A stretch of 64,000 bases of DNA from Desulfobacteraceae bacterium UBA2245 (GCA_002347265.1 DDYB01000011.1:1-64000); one strand, 5' to 3'; positions 43,895 to 53,074 are shown, numbered from the stretch's first letter. Numbers and translations: made by a program. Notes: generated from the sequence alone by a model not told the origin.

Positions 43895-44776
43895 TTATTT
43901 TGAAGGCTTATCGTAATGCTGAAAGTGCTTTGGAATTTCAGGATCCCTGGATGCACCATCGCCGAGCTTTTCGAGCATTTCAATCGTTTTGACATCCAGC
44001 CGCAGCTTGCGAATCCTGGCGTCGTAAACAGGAAGCGCGCTTTTGAGCTTCTTTCTCTGTTCGATCGGCATAAAGGGCTTTTCTTCCAGAAGTTTTCGAA
44101 TTCCATCACGCACGGCGCTTTCCTGATGCAGCTGCTTTTTCAGCAGTTCGAGACGGCCGGCGGCATCGAGGGCTTCGGTTGCCGCCGGCAACGCTTCTTG
44201 CGCCTGCGTCATTTTTTTCTGCGCCGGCAAACTGGAAACCCTGCCCTGTTCCTCTCTCACCGCTGCAATGGGCGAGTTGAGCAAAGGCGATTGGCGCGCC
44301 GCATCAGGTCTTTCCGTTGAGCTGATGCAGACATCGACAAAAAAATCCCCTGCCGAAGATGAAAACGGAATCACGATGCCGGGTCCTTTGAGAACATGAT
44401 CCACCGTATGGCCGATCCCGTAGATCACGGTGGGAATGGCCGCATAAACGCGCATTCCCTGCTTTTCCAGGTGCGTTCGCGCCACGCCGGATATCATGTT
44501 GGTGAGTTCTCCGACCGCATCCAGAACATCGTCATTGATCTTCGGATACGGCTCGCCGAGCATCTTTTCGACGATTTTCAAAATGCTGTCATGATGAAAA
44601 CTGATGGCCAGAGATCCAACGGCATCCCCTGTAATGCCGATAATGCCGGACACATCTCCGCAGGCCGCATTTCCGGATTTGACGTATGGATTGCCGGCCT
44701 TTGGCTCAATAAAGGCCATCTTTTTCAGCACATCAATGGTCCCGTATAAAAACGGATTGATATATCGAACATCCAT
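43895..44776 (-). CDS. CheX-like CheC-family phosphatase with C-terminal extension
   Basis: A 293-aa protein. The first 155 residues form a CheX domain with the phosphatase motif DAVGELTNMISG (the ExxN pair), preceded by CGDVSGIIGITGDAVGSL. CheX removes phosphate from CheY-type response regulators. The last 130 residues are a charged, mostly helical extension (QKKMTQAQEALPAATEALDA, LEKLGDGA) with no recognised domain, not found in ordinary 150-aa CheX. No chemotaxis genes are nearby. The extension may tether it to a partner. It converges on carB. Confidence 0.85.
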   Translation of the reverse strand: MDVRYINPFLYGTIDVLKKMAFIEPKAGNPYVKSGNAACGDVSGIIGITGDAVGSLAISFHHDSILKIVEKMLGEPYPKINDDVLDAVGELTNMISGVARTHLEKQGMRVYAAIPTVIYGIGHTVDHVLKGPGIVIPFSSSAGDFFVDVCISSTERPDAARQSPLLNSPIAAVREEQGRVSSLPAQKKMTQAQEALPAATEALDAAGRLELLKKQLHQESAVRDGIRKLLEEKPFMPIEQRKKLKSALPVYDARIRKLRLDVKTIEMLEKLGDGASRDPEIPKHFQHYDKPSK

Positions 44777-44942
44777 GATTCATTTCCTTGTTTTTTTCCA
44801 GTCCGAAAGCAATACAAAAATTACCTTGCGTTGCAAACTTCCAGACGGTCTCCTGAAACCGGAATTGTTCTATCCAGGTCGATGCAGGGCCTTCACCCCT
44901 TGTTTCGGAAGGTTTATCGTTTTCGAATCCGGTTGTTCAAGG

Positions 44943-45635
44943 TTATTGAAGTTTCATGCAAATTATGGACCGGAAAGCATCGGCGAAAGGGAGTTTATAC
45001 GGATGAATCCGAATAAAAATTGAAATCGGTTCCTGGTGCGCCTGTTTTGCGTCCATCCAGCGAATCCGCCGGACGGATTCGATTTCATCCGGCGGGATCC
45101 TTCCCTTCATCGCGATCATGGTCCCGTTCGTTTTCAGCAGAGGAAGGGCCATTTGAGCAAACTCATCCAGCGGTCCCAGGGCGCGGCTGATGATCGCGTC
45201 AAAATTTTCAGCCGGTTTGTTCAACGCCAGATCTTCGGCGCGGACGTGAACAGCTCGCGCCGAATTCAGCTTCAGCACGCGGATCAGATGATTCAAAAAA
45301 CTGACTTTCTTGCGGGAGGCGTCAATGAGCGTCAGGTTCAGTTCGGGCATGAGGATTTTCAAGGGAATTCCCGGAAAACCGCCCCCGGAACCAATGTCCA
45401 GCAGCGATCCGGCCGGATCCATCCAGGCGGCCGGCGCCAGGGAATCGACAAAATGCTTGACGGCTATTTCTTCGGGATCAGTGATGGCGGTCAGGTTGCA
45501 TTTTCGGGTCCAGGCGAGAAGCTGCTCGGCGTGAACGGAAAACCGCTCCATCTGACAGGCGTCCACCCGAATGCCCAGGGATTCGGCACCCTGAGCAATC
45601 AGATTCCGCCACTCACGCGATCCGACCTGCATCAT
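44943..45635 (-). CDS. rsmG: 16S rRNA (guanine527-N7)-methyltransferase
   Basis: A 230-aa GidB/RsmG methyltransferase. The SAM motif is LLDIGSGGGFPGIPLKI (about 88-104), with LTAITDPEEIAVKHFVDSL before it and the post-motif SRKKVSFLNHL. ATG at 45635 or 45632 are adjacent options; a longer reading to 45668 lies inside the preceding gene. It overlaps that gene by 23 bp, an odd partner, since rsmG usually sits with parA and mnmG. Absence of the mnmG-rsmG-parA cluster suggests relocation of the gene. Confidence 0.93.
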   Translation of the reverse strand: MMQVGSREWRNLIAQGAESLGIRVDACQMERFSVHAEQLLAWTRKCNLTAITDPEEIAVKHFVDSLAPAAWMDPAGSLLDIGSGGGFPGIPLKILMPELNLTLIDASRKKVSFLNHLIRVLKLNSARAVHVRAEDLALNKPAENFDAIISRALGPLDEFAQMALPLLKTNGTMIAMKGRIPPDEIESVRRIRWMDAKQAHQEPISIFIRIHPYKLPFADAFRSIICMKLQ

Positions 45636-47517
45636 CCGTCTCTTCGCCCTGATCGGTCGCGTCGTCAAACTCCATGTTCACCAGCACATCGGTCCCGCTG
45701 CTGGTGGAAACTCTGGCGTTGGGATACCGTTTTTTGAACACATGAATCATGGTGTAATTTTCACGCAACACCGCCGCGCTGAAGGCTTTATATCCGTTTT
45801 CCCTGGCGATGCTCTCCAGAAACTTGAGCAGGAAGGTCGCAATCCCCTTGTTGTGAAAGTCCTCGCGGATCACAAAGGCCACCTCGGCACGCTCCTCATC
45901 TTCCCGGGCATACGATCCGATGGCCATGATCTCCTTGTGCCCGCCCTTCTGAATGAGTCCGACAATGGACATGCTTTTGTGATAATCCACGCTGGCCCAT
46001 TGTTTTTGGGCCACTTCATGGGAAAAAATCTTCATTTTGTAAAAAAAGCGGAAATAAATCGTGCGCTCATTCAGCGAATAGAAAAAATTCCGATAGGCGA
46101 ACTCGTCGGAGGGCAACAGCGGACGGAACTGGACCACCGTGCCGTCTTTGAGGGTCACGCTGGTCTTGTAGGCTTCCAGAAAGAGCAGATCGTCCGTGGA
46201 AGGCGGAAGTTGATCCCGGAAGATATACCTGTGCTTCTTGGCCGCCGAGATAAGTTCTTCCCGGAATTTGGGATGCGCGATCTGAGCCAGTTCCATGACC
46301 CGCTGATAAATACCCTTGCCCTGAAGCTCGGCAATTCCGTATTCCGTGACCACAAAATTCACGTCCCCGCGCGTGGTGGCCACACCGGCCCCTTCGCTCA
46401 AATGCGATACGATGCGCGACACGGTGCCGTTCTGCGCCGTGGAGGACAGGGCGATAATGCTGTAACCGCCCTTGGACATGGCGCTGCCCCGAAGGAAATC
46501 GACCTGGTCGCCGATGCCACTGTAAAACATATATCCCATGGAATCCATGCAGACCTGCCCGGTCAGATCGACCTCCAGAGCTGAGCTGATGGATACGAGT
46601 TTGTCGTTTCTGGCGATCACCGTGGGATCATTGACAAACTCCGAGGACCGGAAATAGAAGGCCGGATTATTATTCACATATTCATACAGGACGCTGGACC
46701 CCATACACAGGGAGGCCACGGCCCGACCCGGAAGCAGGGTCTTTTTCTTGTTGGTGATCACCTTTTTTTCCATCAGGGGAATCAGGCTGTCGGTGATCAG
46801 CTGCGTGTGAATGCCCAGATCGTTTTTCTCATCCAGGTGCTGCAGAATCTGGTAGGGAAGATGGCCGAATCCGATCTGAAGCGTTACCCCGTCTCCCACA
46901 ATCTGAGAAACGAAGTGCCCGATTCTTCGGGCAATCTCATTCTCCTTGATCGAGGGGATGGACTCCAGCAGCGGTTCTTCACAGCAGACCAGATAATCGA
47001 TCTCGTCCACGTGGACAAAGCTGTCTCCCAGCGTGCGGGGCATTCGGGGATTGACCTGAGCGATCACCATCTTGGCATTCTGCATTCCGGCTTTGGTAAT
47101 ATCCACGGATACCCCGAGGCTGCAATATCCGAAACGATCCGGCGGGCTGACCTGAACCAGAGCGACATCCAGTTCGATCAGTTTGCTGGCAAAAAGCCAG
47201 GGTATCTGAGAGAGATAAGCGGGAATATAATCTATTTTTCCTTCAAAAGCCGCCTTCCGAATCAGATTGCTGATAAAGAAAAGGCGAAGCGAGAAGCGCC
47301 TGAGAAAAGATTCATCATCGACAAACTCGGCAAATGTTGAAGAAAGCATCTGATATACCATGATATCCTGCAGATTCATGTCTTTGACCATGGTGCGGAT
47401 CAGATGCTGAGGTTCTCCGCAGCCGGTGCCCACAAATATCCGGCTCCCTCTTTTGATCCTGGAAATAGCCTGCTCCGCGCTCACGACCTTGCCGGGACCG
47501 TATTTCATCAAACCCAT
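45613..47517 (-). CDS. Acetyl-CoA hydrolase/CoA-transferase fused to GNAT acetyltransferase
   Basis: A 635-aa fusion. The first 440 residues are a class I CoA-transferase of the acetyl-CoA hydrolase/4-hydroxybutyrate type (KRGSRIFVGTGCGEPQHLI; the later GADVNFVVTEYGIAELQGKG-like segment). The last about 170 residues are a GNAT domain (FRPLLPSDEFAYRNFF; VAFVIREDFHNKGIATFLL). This architecture is known in Geobacter-type bacteria. The GNAT half could regulate the transferase or another CoA enzyme by lysine acetylation, which is an inference. The ATG at 47517 is chosen for GGAGG just upstream; an upstream reading to 47547 is less likely. It overlaps rsmG by 23 bp. Confidence 0.9.
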   Translation of the reverse strand: MGLMKYGPGKVVSAEQAISRIKRGSRIFVGTGCGEPQHLIRTMVKDMNLQDIMVYQMLSSTFAEFVDDESFLRRFSLRLFFISNLIRKAAFEGKIDYIPAYLSQIPWLFASKLIELDVALVQVSPPDRFGYCSLGVSVDITKAGMQNAKMVIAQVNPRMPRTLGDSFVHVDEIDYLVCCEEPLLESIPSIKENEIARRIGHFVSQIVGDGVTLQIGFGHLPYQILQHLDEKNDLGIHTQLITDSLIPLMEKKVITNKKKTLLPGRAVASLCMGSSVLYEYVNNNPAFYFRSSEFVNDPTVIARNDKLVSISSALEVDLTGQVCMDSMGYMFYSGIGDQVDFLRGSAMSKGGYSIIALSSTAQNGTVSRIVSHLSEGAGVATTRGDVNFVVTEYGIAELQGKGIYQRVMELAQIAHPKFREELISAAKKHRYIFRDQLPPSTDDLLFLEAYKTSVTLKDGTVVQFRPLLPSDEFAYRNFFYSLNERTIYFRFFYKMKIFSHEVAQKQWASVDYHKSMSIVGLIQKGGHKEIMAIGSYAREDEERAEVAFVIREDFHNKGIATFLLKFLESIARENGYKAFSAAVLRENYTMIHVFKKRYPNARVSTSSGTDVLVNMEFDDATDQGEETDDAGRIA

Positions 47518-47994
47518 CGATTCCTCCTTCGCGATTGCTCTGATCATGCCGGTTCAAATTCTTAATCCGGTAAAGATATCATTCCGGCGGATCAGAAGCA
47601 AACAAAACCCGACTTATCGGCAGCTCAAACTCATGCAAAACGATCTATTTTTACTGCCGGCCATCCGGTTTTATTTATCCTTCCTGCTCTCCACGGGCGC
47701 AGCAAAGGATAAGATATGGGTCCCGCCATTCATCATTTGCGACTTTTTGATATTAAATGCATGGCTCCGCAAAAGTCCGATTTCGGCGTTACGCGGCGCC
47801 TTGACTCCGAACTTTCTGCGTTGACGTCAGAATTTTGACTTTTTACGAAACCGTCAAAATTTATTGCATCCGCCCTGTAAATTTTCACCCGGCTCTTTAC
47901 AATTCGCCTTAATGTGTTAAAAAATTTAAAGCGGTTCGGAAATGCGCGCCCTCGTCATTCCGAATTTGAAATACCCTCATCCGGGCAGGATAAT
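47518..47994. other. Gene-free interval with a GACTTTTTAC-family repeat
   Basis: No gene is supported between the CoA-transferase and Nudix genes. TGACGTCAGAATTTTGACTT and the adjoining TTTTACGAAACCGTCAAAATT form the repeat at 47822-47866, partly inverted (TGACG/CGTCA). The rest is AT-rich and should hold both promoters. Confidence 0.6.
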
Positions 47995-48426
47995 ATGGAA
48001 AAAGCCTATCGAAATCCACTGGTCACCGTGGATATTATCATCGAAATCTCTGGCGGCATTGTTCTGATTCAAAGAGCCAATCCGCCTCTTGGCTGGGCGC
48101 TTCCAGGCGGATTCGTCGACTACGGGGAATCCCTCGAAGCGGCGGCCGTTCGTGAGGCCAGGGAGGAAACCAGTCTGAACGTCGCTTTAGTAGAACAGTT
48201 TTACACCTATTCCAGTCCGGACAGAGATCCCCGGCACCATACCGTAACGACGGTCTTTATCGCGACAGGCGAGGGAATTCTTGCCGCACAGGACGATGCC
48301 GGACATGCGGCCATCTTTGGTGAAGATCGGCTTCCGAGCCCGATTGTCTTCGACCACTCGAGGATTCTCGCGGATTATTTTCAATACCGGAAATCCGGAT
48401 TTATCCGTCGTTTATCCCGCGGATAG
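47995..48426 (+). CDS. Nudix hydrolase
   Basis: A 143-aa Nudix protein hydrolysing a nucleoside-diphosphate-linked compound. The Nudix box is GGFVDYGESLEAAAVREARE followed by ETS; the canonical Gly after the second Glu pair is replaced by Ser. The rest of the fold (ALPGG and VTTVFIATGEG) is present. ADP-ribose or NUDT-type substrates are possible. The ATG at 47995 is the first that gives a complete fold; the 80-nt upstream reading has a different composition. It is followed by the Smr gene 28 bp later, probably the same transcript. Confidence 0.88.
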   Translation: MEKAYRNPLVTVDIIIEISGGIVLIQRANPPLGWALPGGFVDYGESLEAAAVREAREETSLNVALVEQFYTYSSPDRDPRHHTVTTVFIATGEGILAAQDDAGHAAIFGEDRLPSPIVFDHSRILADYFQYRKSGFIRRLSRG

Positions 48427-48454
48427 GCTGTAAGCCGGTCTGACGGAGGTTGCA

Positions 48455-49174
48455 ATGAAACGAGGCAATGCATTCAAAAGCTTCAAACCATTTCAGGATC
48501 TGGACGCGCTTTTAAAAAGAAAATCCTTTGTTCTGGCGTCGCCGGGGCTTCAAGGTCCGAAAGAACAGCACCATGATCCGAAAGTCGACCTTCGCATGTT
48601 TCGGGACGCCATGGCGGACGTCAAACCCCTGACAGGCCGGAATCGTATCGAAACGCATGCCCCGATTGCCAACGGCCGTTCGACGGCGGAAAATTCCGAT
48701 GCCGAGACGATACATCGACTCAACCGTCTTGTGCGCTGTGGAAAGGGGTTCAATCTTCCGGACACTCCGGAATACATGGAAGGCGCCGGTTATCATGTTC
48801 ATCCCGGGGTTGCCAGAAAATTGCACGAAGGCTTTTTTCCCGTACAGATGCACCTGGATCTCCACGGCATGGGCGTTCATGCGGCACTGGACGCCTTGGA
48901 TGCATTTTTGATCCGCGCGCTGCGGGAAAACCAGCGGGCGGTGCTGATCGTTCACGGACGCGGATTGTCTTCCCCCCGAATGCCCGTCTTGAAAGCCGCG
49001 GTTGAGGAATGGCTTGCCCGCAGTGCATGGCGAAAATGGGTTCTGGCATTCTCCAGCGCGCAGGGATACGACGGCGGCACCGGCGCGACCTATGTGCTGC
49101 TCAGACGGCATCCGGCAACCCGGCGGCTCCGTAAATCCGCGGCGTCCCTTCGAACGGATGGCTGCAAAAAGTGA
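48455..49174 (+). CDS. Smr-domain protein
   Basis: A 239-aa protein with a C-terminal Smr domain (about 135-225) carrying LDLHGMGVHAAL, VLIVHGRGLSS and GATYVLLRR. Smr domains often nick DNA or cleave stalled-ribosome mRNA. The N-terminal 120 residues are not recognised, contain few hydrophobic stretches and are probably flexible. This layout is typical of stand-alone YdaL/SmrB-like proteins. It lies between the Nudix and elbB genes, all in the same direction. Confidence 0.88.
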   Translation: MKRGNAFKSFKPFQDLDALLKRKSFVLASPGLQGPKEQHHDPKVDLRMFRDAMADVKPLTGRNRIETHAPIANGRSTAENSDAETIHRLNRLVRCGKGFNLPDTPEYMEGAGYHVHPGVARKLHEGFFPVQMHLDLHGMGVHAALDALDAFLIRALRENQRAVLIVHGRGLSSPRMPVLKAAVEEWLARSAWRKWVLAFSSAQGYDGGTGATYVLLRRHPATRRLRKSAASLRTDGCKK

Positions 49175-49212
49175 AACCCCTTTGAACATACGTCTTCAGA
49201 AAGGAGTTGGTT

Positions 49213-49869
49213 ATGGCAACAATTGGTGTACTGCTTTCCGGTTGCGGCGTATATGACGGAAGCGAAATTCATGAAGCGGTCCTCACCCTGCTCGCCCTTG
49301 ACCGCGCAGGCGCCGAGATCATCTGTATGGCGCCGGACATCGACCAGTTCGATGTCGTCAACCATCTGACCGGAAAAACCCAGCATGAAAAACGCAGCGT
49401 TCTTGCGGAGTCGGCCAGAATCGCCCGGGGGAATATTCGAAATTTAAAAGCGGTCAAAGCCGCAGATATCGACGGGCTCATCATTCCCGGAGGTTTCGGA
49501 GCGGCCAAAAATCTCAGCAACTTTGCCGTCAAGGGAAAAGACGCCGAGGTCAACCCTGAAACCCGCCGTCTGTTGAAGGAGATGCAGGCGGCCGGCAAAC
49601 CCATCGGCGCGATCTGCATTGCACCGGCAACGCTGACCCGGACTCTGGCGGAGAAATCCCCCCAGGTCACCATCGGCAATGATCCGGGAACCGCTGAAGC
49701 CATCCAAGCCATGGGCGGCGTCCACCACAACTGCTCGGTGGATCAGATCCATGTGGATGCCGCCAACAAGCTGGTGACCACTCCGGCCTACATGCTGGGA
49801 CCCGGCATCAAAGAAGTCGCCGTGGGCATAGAGAAGCTGGTTCATAAGGTACTGGAACTGGCCGGTTAA
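49213..49869 (+). CDS. elbB: ElbB-like DJ-1/PfpI-superfamily protein
   Basis: A 218-aa member of the isoprenoid-biosynthesis ElbB family (glyoxalase-like, DJ-1 fold). The N-terminus ATIGVLLSGCGVYDGSEIHE is characteristic. GLIIPGGFGAAKN and the nucleophile elbow GAICIAPATLTR (Cys about residue 136) follow. AAGGAG lies 7 nt before the ATG. The cellular role is unsettled; E. coli ElbB shows weak glyoxalase activity. A hairpin follows at 49910. Confidence 0.92.
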   Translation: MATIGVLLSGCGVYDGSEIHEAVLTLLALDRAGAEIICMAPDIDQFDVVNHLTGKTQHEKRSVLAESARIARGNIRNLKAVKAADIDGLIIPGGFGAAKNLSNFAVKGKDAEVNPETRRLLKEMQAAGKPIGAICIAPATLTRTLAEKSPQVTIGNDPGTAEAIQAMGGVHHNCSVDQIHVDAANKLVTTPAYMLGPGIKEVAVGIEKLVHKVLELAG

Positions 49870-49909
49870 ACAGAAAAACCGTCGACGCAAACGGTCCTGT
49901 TTGGAGATT

Positions 49910-49947
49910 CCGGATGCCCGGCGGTTTTGAAACCGCCGGGCATCCGG
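49910..49947 (+). terminator. Perfect hairpin after elbB
   Basis: A 17-bp perfect stem (starting CCGGATGCCCGGCGGTT) around TTGA. No T run follows, so it is either a 3' stabiliser or a weak terminator. Confidence 0.55.
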
Positions 49948-50059
49948 AAACCATCCGTATAAACAACGCTCTTGCGCCCATTCAGCATGACGGCGTCGGA
50001 AAGGGTCAAAATAAAACGCCGAAAAAGGAAACCCTGTCTCAAAAATCACATCTTTATTA

Positions 50060-50088
50060 TTGACATCAGGTCATTTACAGGGTAAATG
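50060..50088 (+). promoter_or_regulatory. Promoter candidate for the EF-G gene leader
   Basis: TTGACA (50060-50065), 17-bp spacer, TAAATG (50083-50088). It would start RNA near 50095, inside the base of the following hairpin. Confidence 0.5.
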
Positions 50089-50090
50089 AG

Positions 50091-50167
50091 CCGGACCCAA
50101 TTTGAAATCATCATTGGAAGGTCCCCGGAGGGCGTCAGAAGCCCAATGAGGGCTTTTTTATTTTTTT
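50091..50167 (+). promoter_or_regulatory. Structured leader with intrinsic terminator upstream of EF-G
   Basis: CCGGACCCAAT (50091-50101) pairs with ATTGG and GGTCCCCGG (50113-50128), forming one hairpin with a two-base bulge. AAGCCC/GGGCTT (50139-50155) with a long T run follows, ending 60 bp before the EF-G start. Order of hairpin, terminator and gene fits an attenuator, though a separate small RNA is possible. Confidence 0.55.
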
Positions 50168-50229
50168 GATCGAGGCATGAAACAATCACGCCGCGAAAAT
50201 GCCGCATTGGAAAGAATTTAAAAAAGGAA

Positions 50230-52314
50230 ATGACGGTGAAGTATTCTATCGCGAATGTCAGAAACATCGGTATCAGCGCGCATATCGATTCGGGCAAAAC
50301 CACCCTGACGGAAAGAATTTTGTTTTATACGAAACGAATTCACGCCATCCATGACGTCAAGGGAAAAGACGGAATCGGCGCCACCATGGATTCCATGGAA
50401 CTGGAAAAGGAACGCGGCATCACCATCGCATCGGCAGCCACGTATTGTCAATGGAATGATCATCAGATCAATATCATCGACACGCCGGGGCATGTGGATT
50501 TCACCATCGAGGTCGAACGGTCTCTGCGGGTGCTGGATGGCGCCGTCCTCGTGCTCTGTGCGGTCGGCGGCGTTCAGTCCCAGTCCATAACGGTCGATCA
50601 GCAGATGAAACGCTACAATGTGCCATGCATTGCCTTTATCAACAAGTGCGACCGAAGCGGCGCCAATCCGTTCCGGGTCGTCGGTCAGCTCAGGGAAAAG
50701 CTCGGACACAACCCGGTGTCCATGCAGATTCCCATCGGACTTGAGGCGGATTTTGAAGGCGTGGTGGACCTGATTTCCATGCAGGCGCTTTATTTCGACG
50801 GACCCAACGGAGAAGACATACGCATTGAAGCCGTACCCGAAGCCCTGCTTGCCGAAGCCGTAAAATATCGGGAAAAAATGATCGATGCCGCTTCGATGTT
50901 CTGCGACGAACTGATGGAAGCCGCGCTGGAAAATGCGGTCACGGAAAAACTGCTGCTGTCCGCTCTGCGCAAGGGGGTTCTATCCCGGCGGATCACTCCG
51001 GTTTTCATGGGATCGGCTTACAAGAACAAAGGCGTGCAGCCCCTTCTGGACGCGGTTACCCGCCTGCTTCCATGTCCGAGCGAGGTCTCCAATGAAGCCC
51101 TGGATATGGAAAACGATGAAAACCGGACCATTCTGTCCGGCAATCCCGAAGACCCTCTGGTTGCCCTTGCCTTCAAGCTCGAAGACGGAACCTATGGTCA
51201 GCTCACCTATGTGCGCGTTTACCAGGGCGAGCTTGCCAAAGGCCAGAGCGTGATCAATGTCCGCACCGGAAACAAGGTCAAGATCGGCCGTCTGGTTCGC
51301 ATGCACGCCAGCCAGATGGAGGATATCGAATCCATCCCGGCCGGTTATATCGGGGCGCTGTTCGGCATTGACTGCGCTTCCGGAGACACCTTTACCAGCC
51401 CGGGAATTCATTTGACCATGACCTCGATGTATGTTCCCAAGCCGGTGATCTCCCTGGCCATAGCGCCCAAGGATCATAAAGCCGAAATCAACATGTCCAA
51501 AGCCCTGAACCGGTTCAGCAAGGAAGACCCCACCTTCAAGGTGCATGCCAGCGAGGAGACCGGCGAAACCATTATTTCAGGCATGGGAGAACTGCACCTG
51601 GATGTCTATGTTGAGCGCATGCGCCGGGAATACAAGGCCGAGGTGACCACCGGACAACCCCGGGTGGCTTACCGGGAAACCATCACCCGCAAGGCGGAAT
51701 TCGATTACACGCACCGGAAACAGACCGGCGGCGCCGGCCAGTACGGTCGGATTGGCGGCTATATAGAGCCGGTGATTGATGAGGATTTTGTCTTCGAAAA
51801 CAAGGTAACCGGCGGCGCCATTCCGACCCAGTATATCCCGGCCTGTGAAAAAGGGTTCAGAAACTGTCTGGCCAAAGGGCCGAAATTGAAATTTCCCATT
51901 ACCGGAATCAAGGTGGTCATCAACGACGGCGCCTCCCACTCCGTGGACTCTTCGGACATGGCCTTTCAAGCCGCTGCCCGTGGCGCCTTTCTCGAAGCCC
52001 TTGCCAAGGCGGGCCCCGTCATTCTGGAGCCGATCATGAAGGTGGTGGTTGAAACGCCGACCGAATTTCAGGGCGCCGTAATGGGGACCTTGAATCAGCG
52101 CCGGGGCATCATTCTCGGCACTCAGGACGAAGGTCCGATGTGCACGATCGAAGCGCAGTCTCCGCTGGCGGAAATGTTCGGCTACGCAACGGTGCTGCGT
52201 TCTTCCACTCAGGGAAAAGCCCAATTTACCATGGAATTCCAAACCTATAAGCAGGTGCCTCAATCCATCGCCGAAGAGCTGGTGAAAAAAGCATCTGAAA
52301 AAAGAGTCGCTTAA
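50230..52314 (+). CDS. fusA: Elongation factor G, spirochaete/delta (spdEFG1-like) type
   Basis: A 694-aa translation factor. G1 is AHIDSGKTTLTERILFYT, with the Ser and Leu typical of mitochondrial EF-G1 and the spdEFG1 branch instead of AHIDAGKTTTTERIL. G3 is DTPGHVDFT and G4 is NKCDRSG. Domains II-V are complete (GELHLDVYVERMRREY, GGAIPTQYIPACEKG). If the branch assignment is right, it does translocation only, while a second EF-G elsewhere handles ribosome recycling. ATG at 50230 is close to the AAGGA; a GTG at 50236 is a spaced alternative. A structured leader with an intrinsic terminator precedes it. Confidence 0.92.
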   Translation: MTVKYSIANVRNIGISAHIDSGKTTLTERILFYTKRIHAIHDVKGKDGIGATMDSMELEKERGITIASAATYCQWNDHQINIIDTPGHVDFTIEVERSLRVLDGAVLVLCAVGGVQSQSITVDQQMKRYNVPCIAFINKCDRSGANPFRVVGQLREKLGHNPVSMQIPIGLEADFEGVVDLISMQALYFDGPNGEDIRIEAVPEALLAEAVKYREKMIDAASMFCDELMEAALENAVTEKLLLSALRKGVLSRRITPVFMGSAYKNKGVQPLLDAVTRLLPCPSEVSNEALDMENDENRTILSGNPEDPLVALAFKLEDGTYGQLTYVRVYQGELAKGQSVINVRTGNKVKIGRLVRMHASQMEDIESIPAGYIGALFGIDCASGDTFTSPGIHLTMTSMYVPKPVISLAIAPKDHKAEINMSKALNRFSKEDPTFKVHASEETGETIISGMGELHLDVYVERMRREYKAEVTTGQPRVAYRETITRKAEFDYTHRKQTGGAGQYGRIGGYIEPVIDEDFVFENKVTGGAIPTQYIPACEKGFRNCLAKGPKLKFPITGIKVVINDGASHSVDSSDMAFQAAARGAFLEALAKAGPVILEPIMKVVVETPTEFQGAVMGTLNQRRGIILGTQDEGPMCTIEAQSPLAEMFGYATVLRSSTQGKAQFTMEFQTYKQVPQSIAEELVKKASEKRVA

Positions 52315-52372
52315 AGTGAATGCCGCCATGCATTCAGCCCTGATCATACCAATAACAAAAAGGAGCCTGAAC

Positions 52373-53074
52373 ATGCTGAAAAAGGACCTTATATTAAAAA
52401 ATCCCCTGCGGCATCTGGAATACGAAACCGAAGACATTCTGCCCGAAGGCGGATTCGGCGCCATCCTGTCGCGGGCCGGAGTGGGAAAAACCGCGCTGCT
52501 GGTCCAGCTGGCCCTGAACAATATGCTGCGCAATAAAAACATTCTGCATATCAGCCTGAACGAACCCGTCAAAAAAATCGGGTTGTGGTACGAGTCGGCC
52601 CTGCGCAATATCGCGGCCCAACACCACATTCAGGAAATTCACAAACTCTGGGAGGCGATCCTGCCCCACCGGTTCATCATGTCCTTCCGGGTGGAAGGAT
52701 TCAGTGTTCCGAGACTCGAGGAACGGCTGACCGACCTTTCCGAACAGGGAATTTTCTTTCCCCAGATGGTTCTGATTGACGGACTTCCGTTTGATGAAAA
52801 CACCGATGGGTGTCTGAAGGAACTCAAGGAATTTGCCCGGGCCCATGCACTGCATGTGTGGTTTGCCGTTCGCACCCATCGGGACGATGAAACCGGAGAA
52901 AACGGGATTCCGCAACAATTTTCGAGTGTTTCCGACCTTTTTGAGGTGGTGGTCCAGCTTCAGCCCGAGGGCAAACAGATCCATGTCAAACTGCTGAAAG
53001 GCAGAGTCGGCGTATCGGATTATCGACCCCTGTTTCTGGATCCGTCCACCATGCTGATCAAGGAAGCCTCGTAA
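52373..53074 (+). CDS. P-loop NTPase, RecA/KaiC-like, unknown role
   Basis: A 233-aa protein with Walker A SRAGVGKTALLVQLAL (about residue 31) and a hydrophobic Walker B-like strand MVLIDGLPFDEN. The rest fits a small RecA/KaiC fold, with ILHISLNEPVKK after strand 2. It has no DNA-binding or other known motif. AGGAG lies 7 nt before the ATG. It begins 58 bp after the EF-G gene, possibly as a co-transcribed partner, and ends before a terminator at 53117. I know the group only as conserved hypothetical. Confidence 0.75.
   Translation: MLKKDLILKNPLRHLEYETEDILPEGGFGAILSRAGVGKTALLVQLALNNMLRNKNILHISLNEPVKKIGLWYESALRNIAAQHHIQEIHKLWEAILPHRFIMSFRVEGFSVPRLEERLTDLSEQGIFFPQMVLIDGLPFDENTDGCLKELKEFARAHALHVWFAVRTHRDDETGENGIPQQFSSVSDLFEVVVQLQPEGKQIHVKLLKGRVGVSDYRPLFLDPSTMLIKEAS

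Noticed and set aside
50091..50167. Known riboswitch upstream of EF-G
   Set aside because: I could not match the hairpin to any aptamer core I know, so it is listed only as a structured leader.
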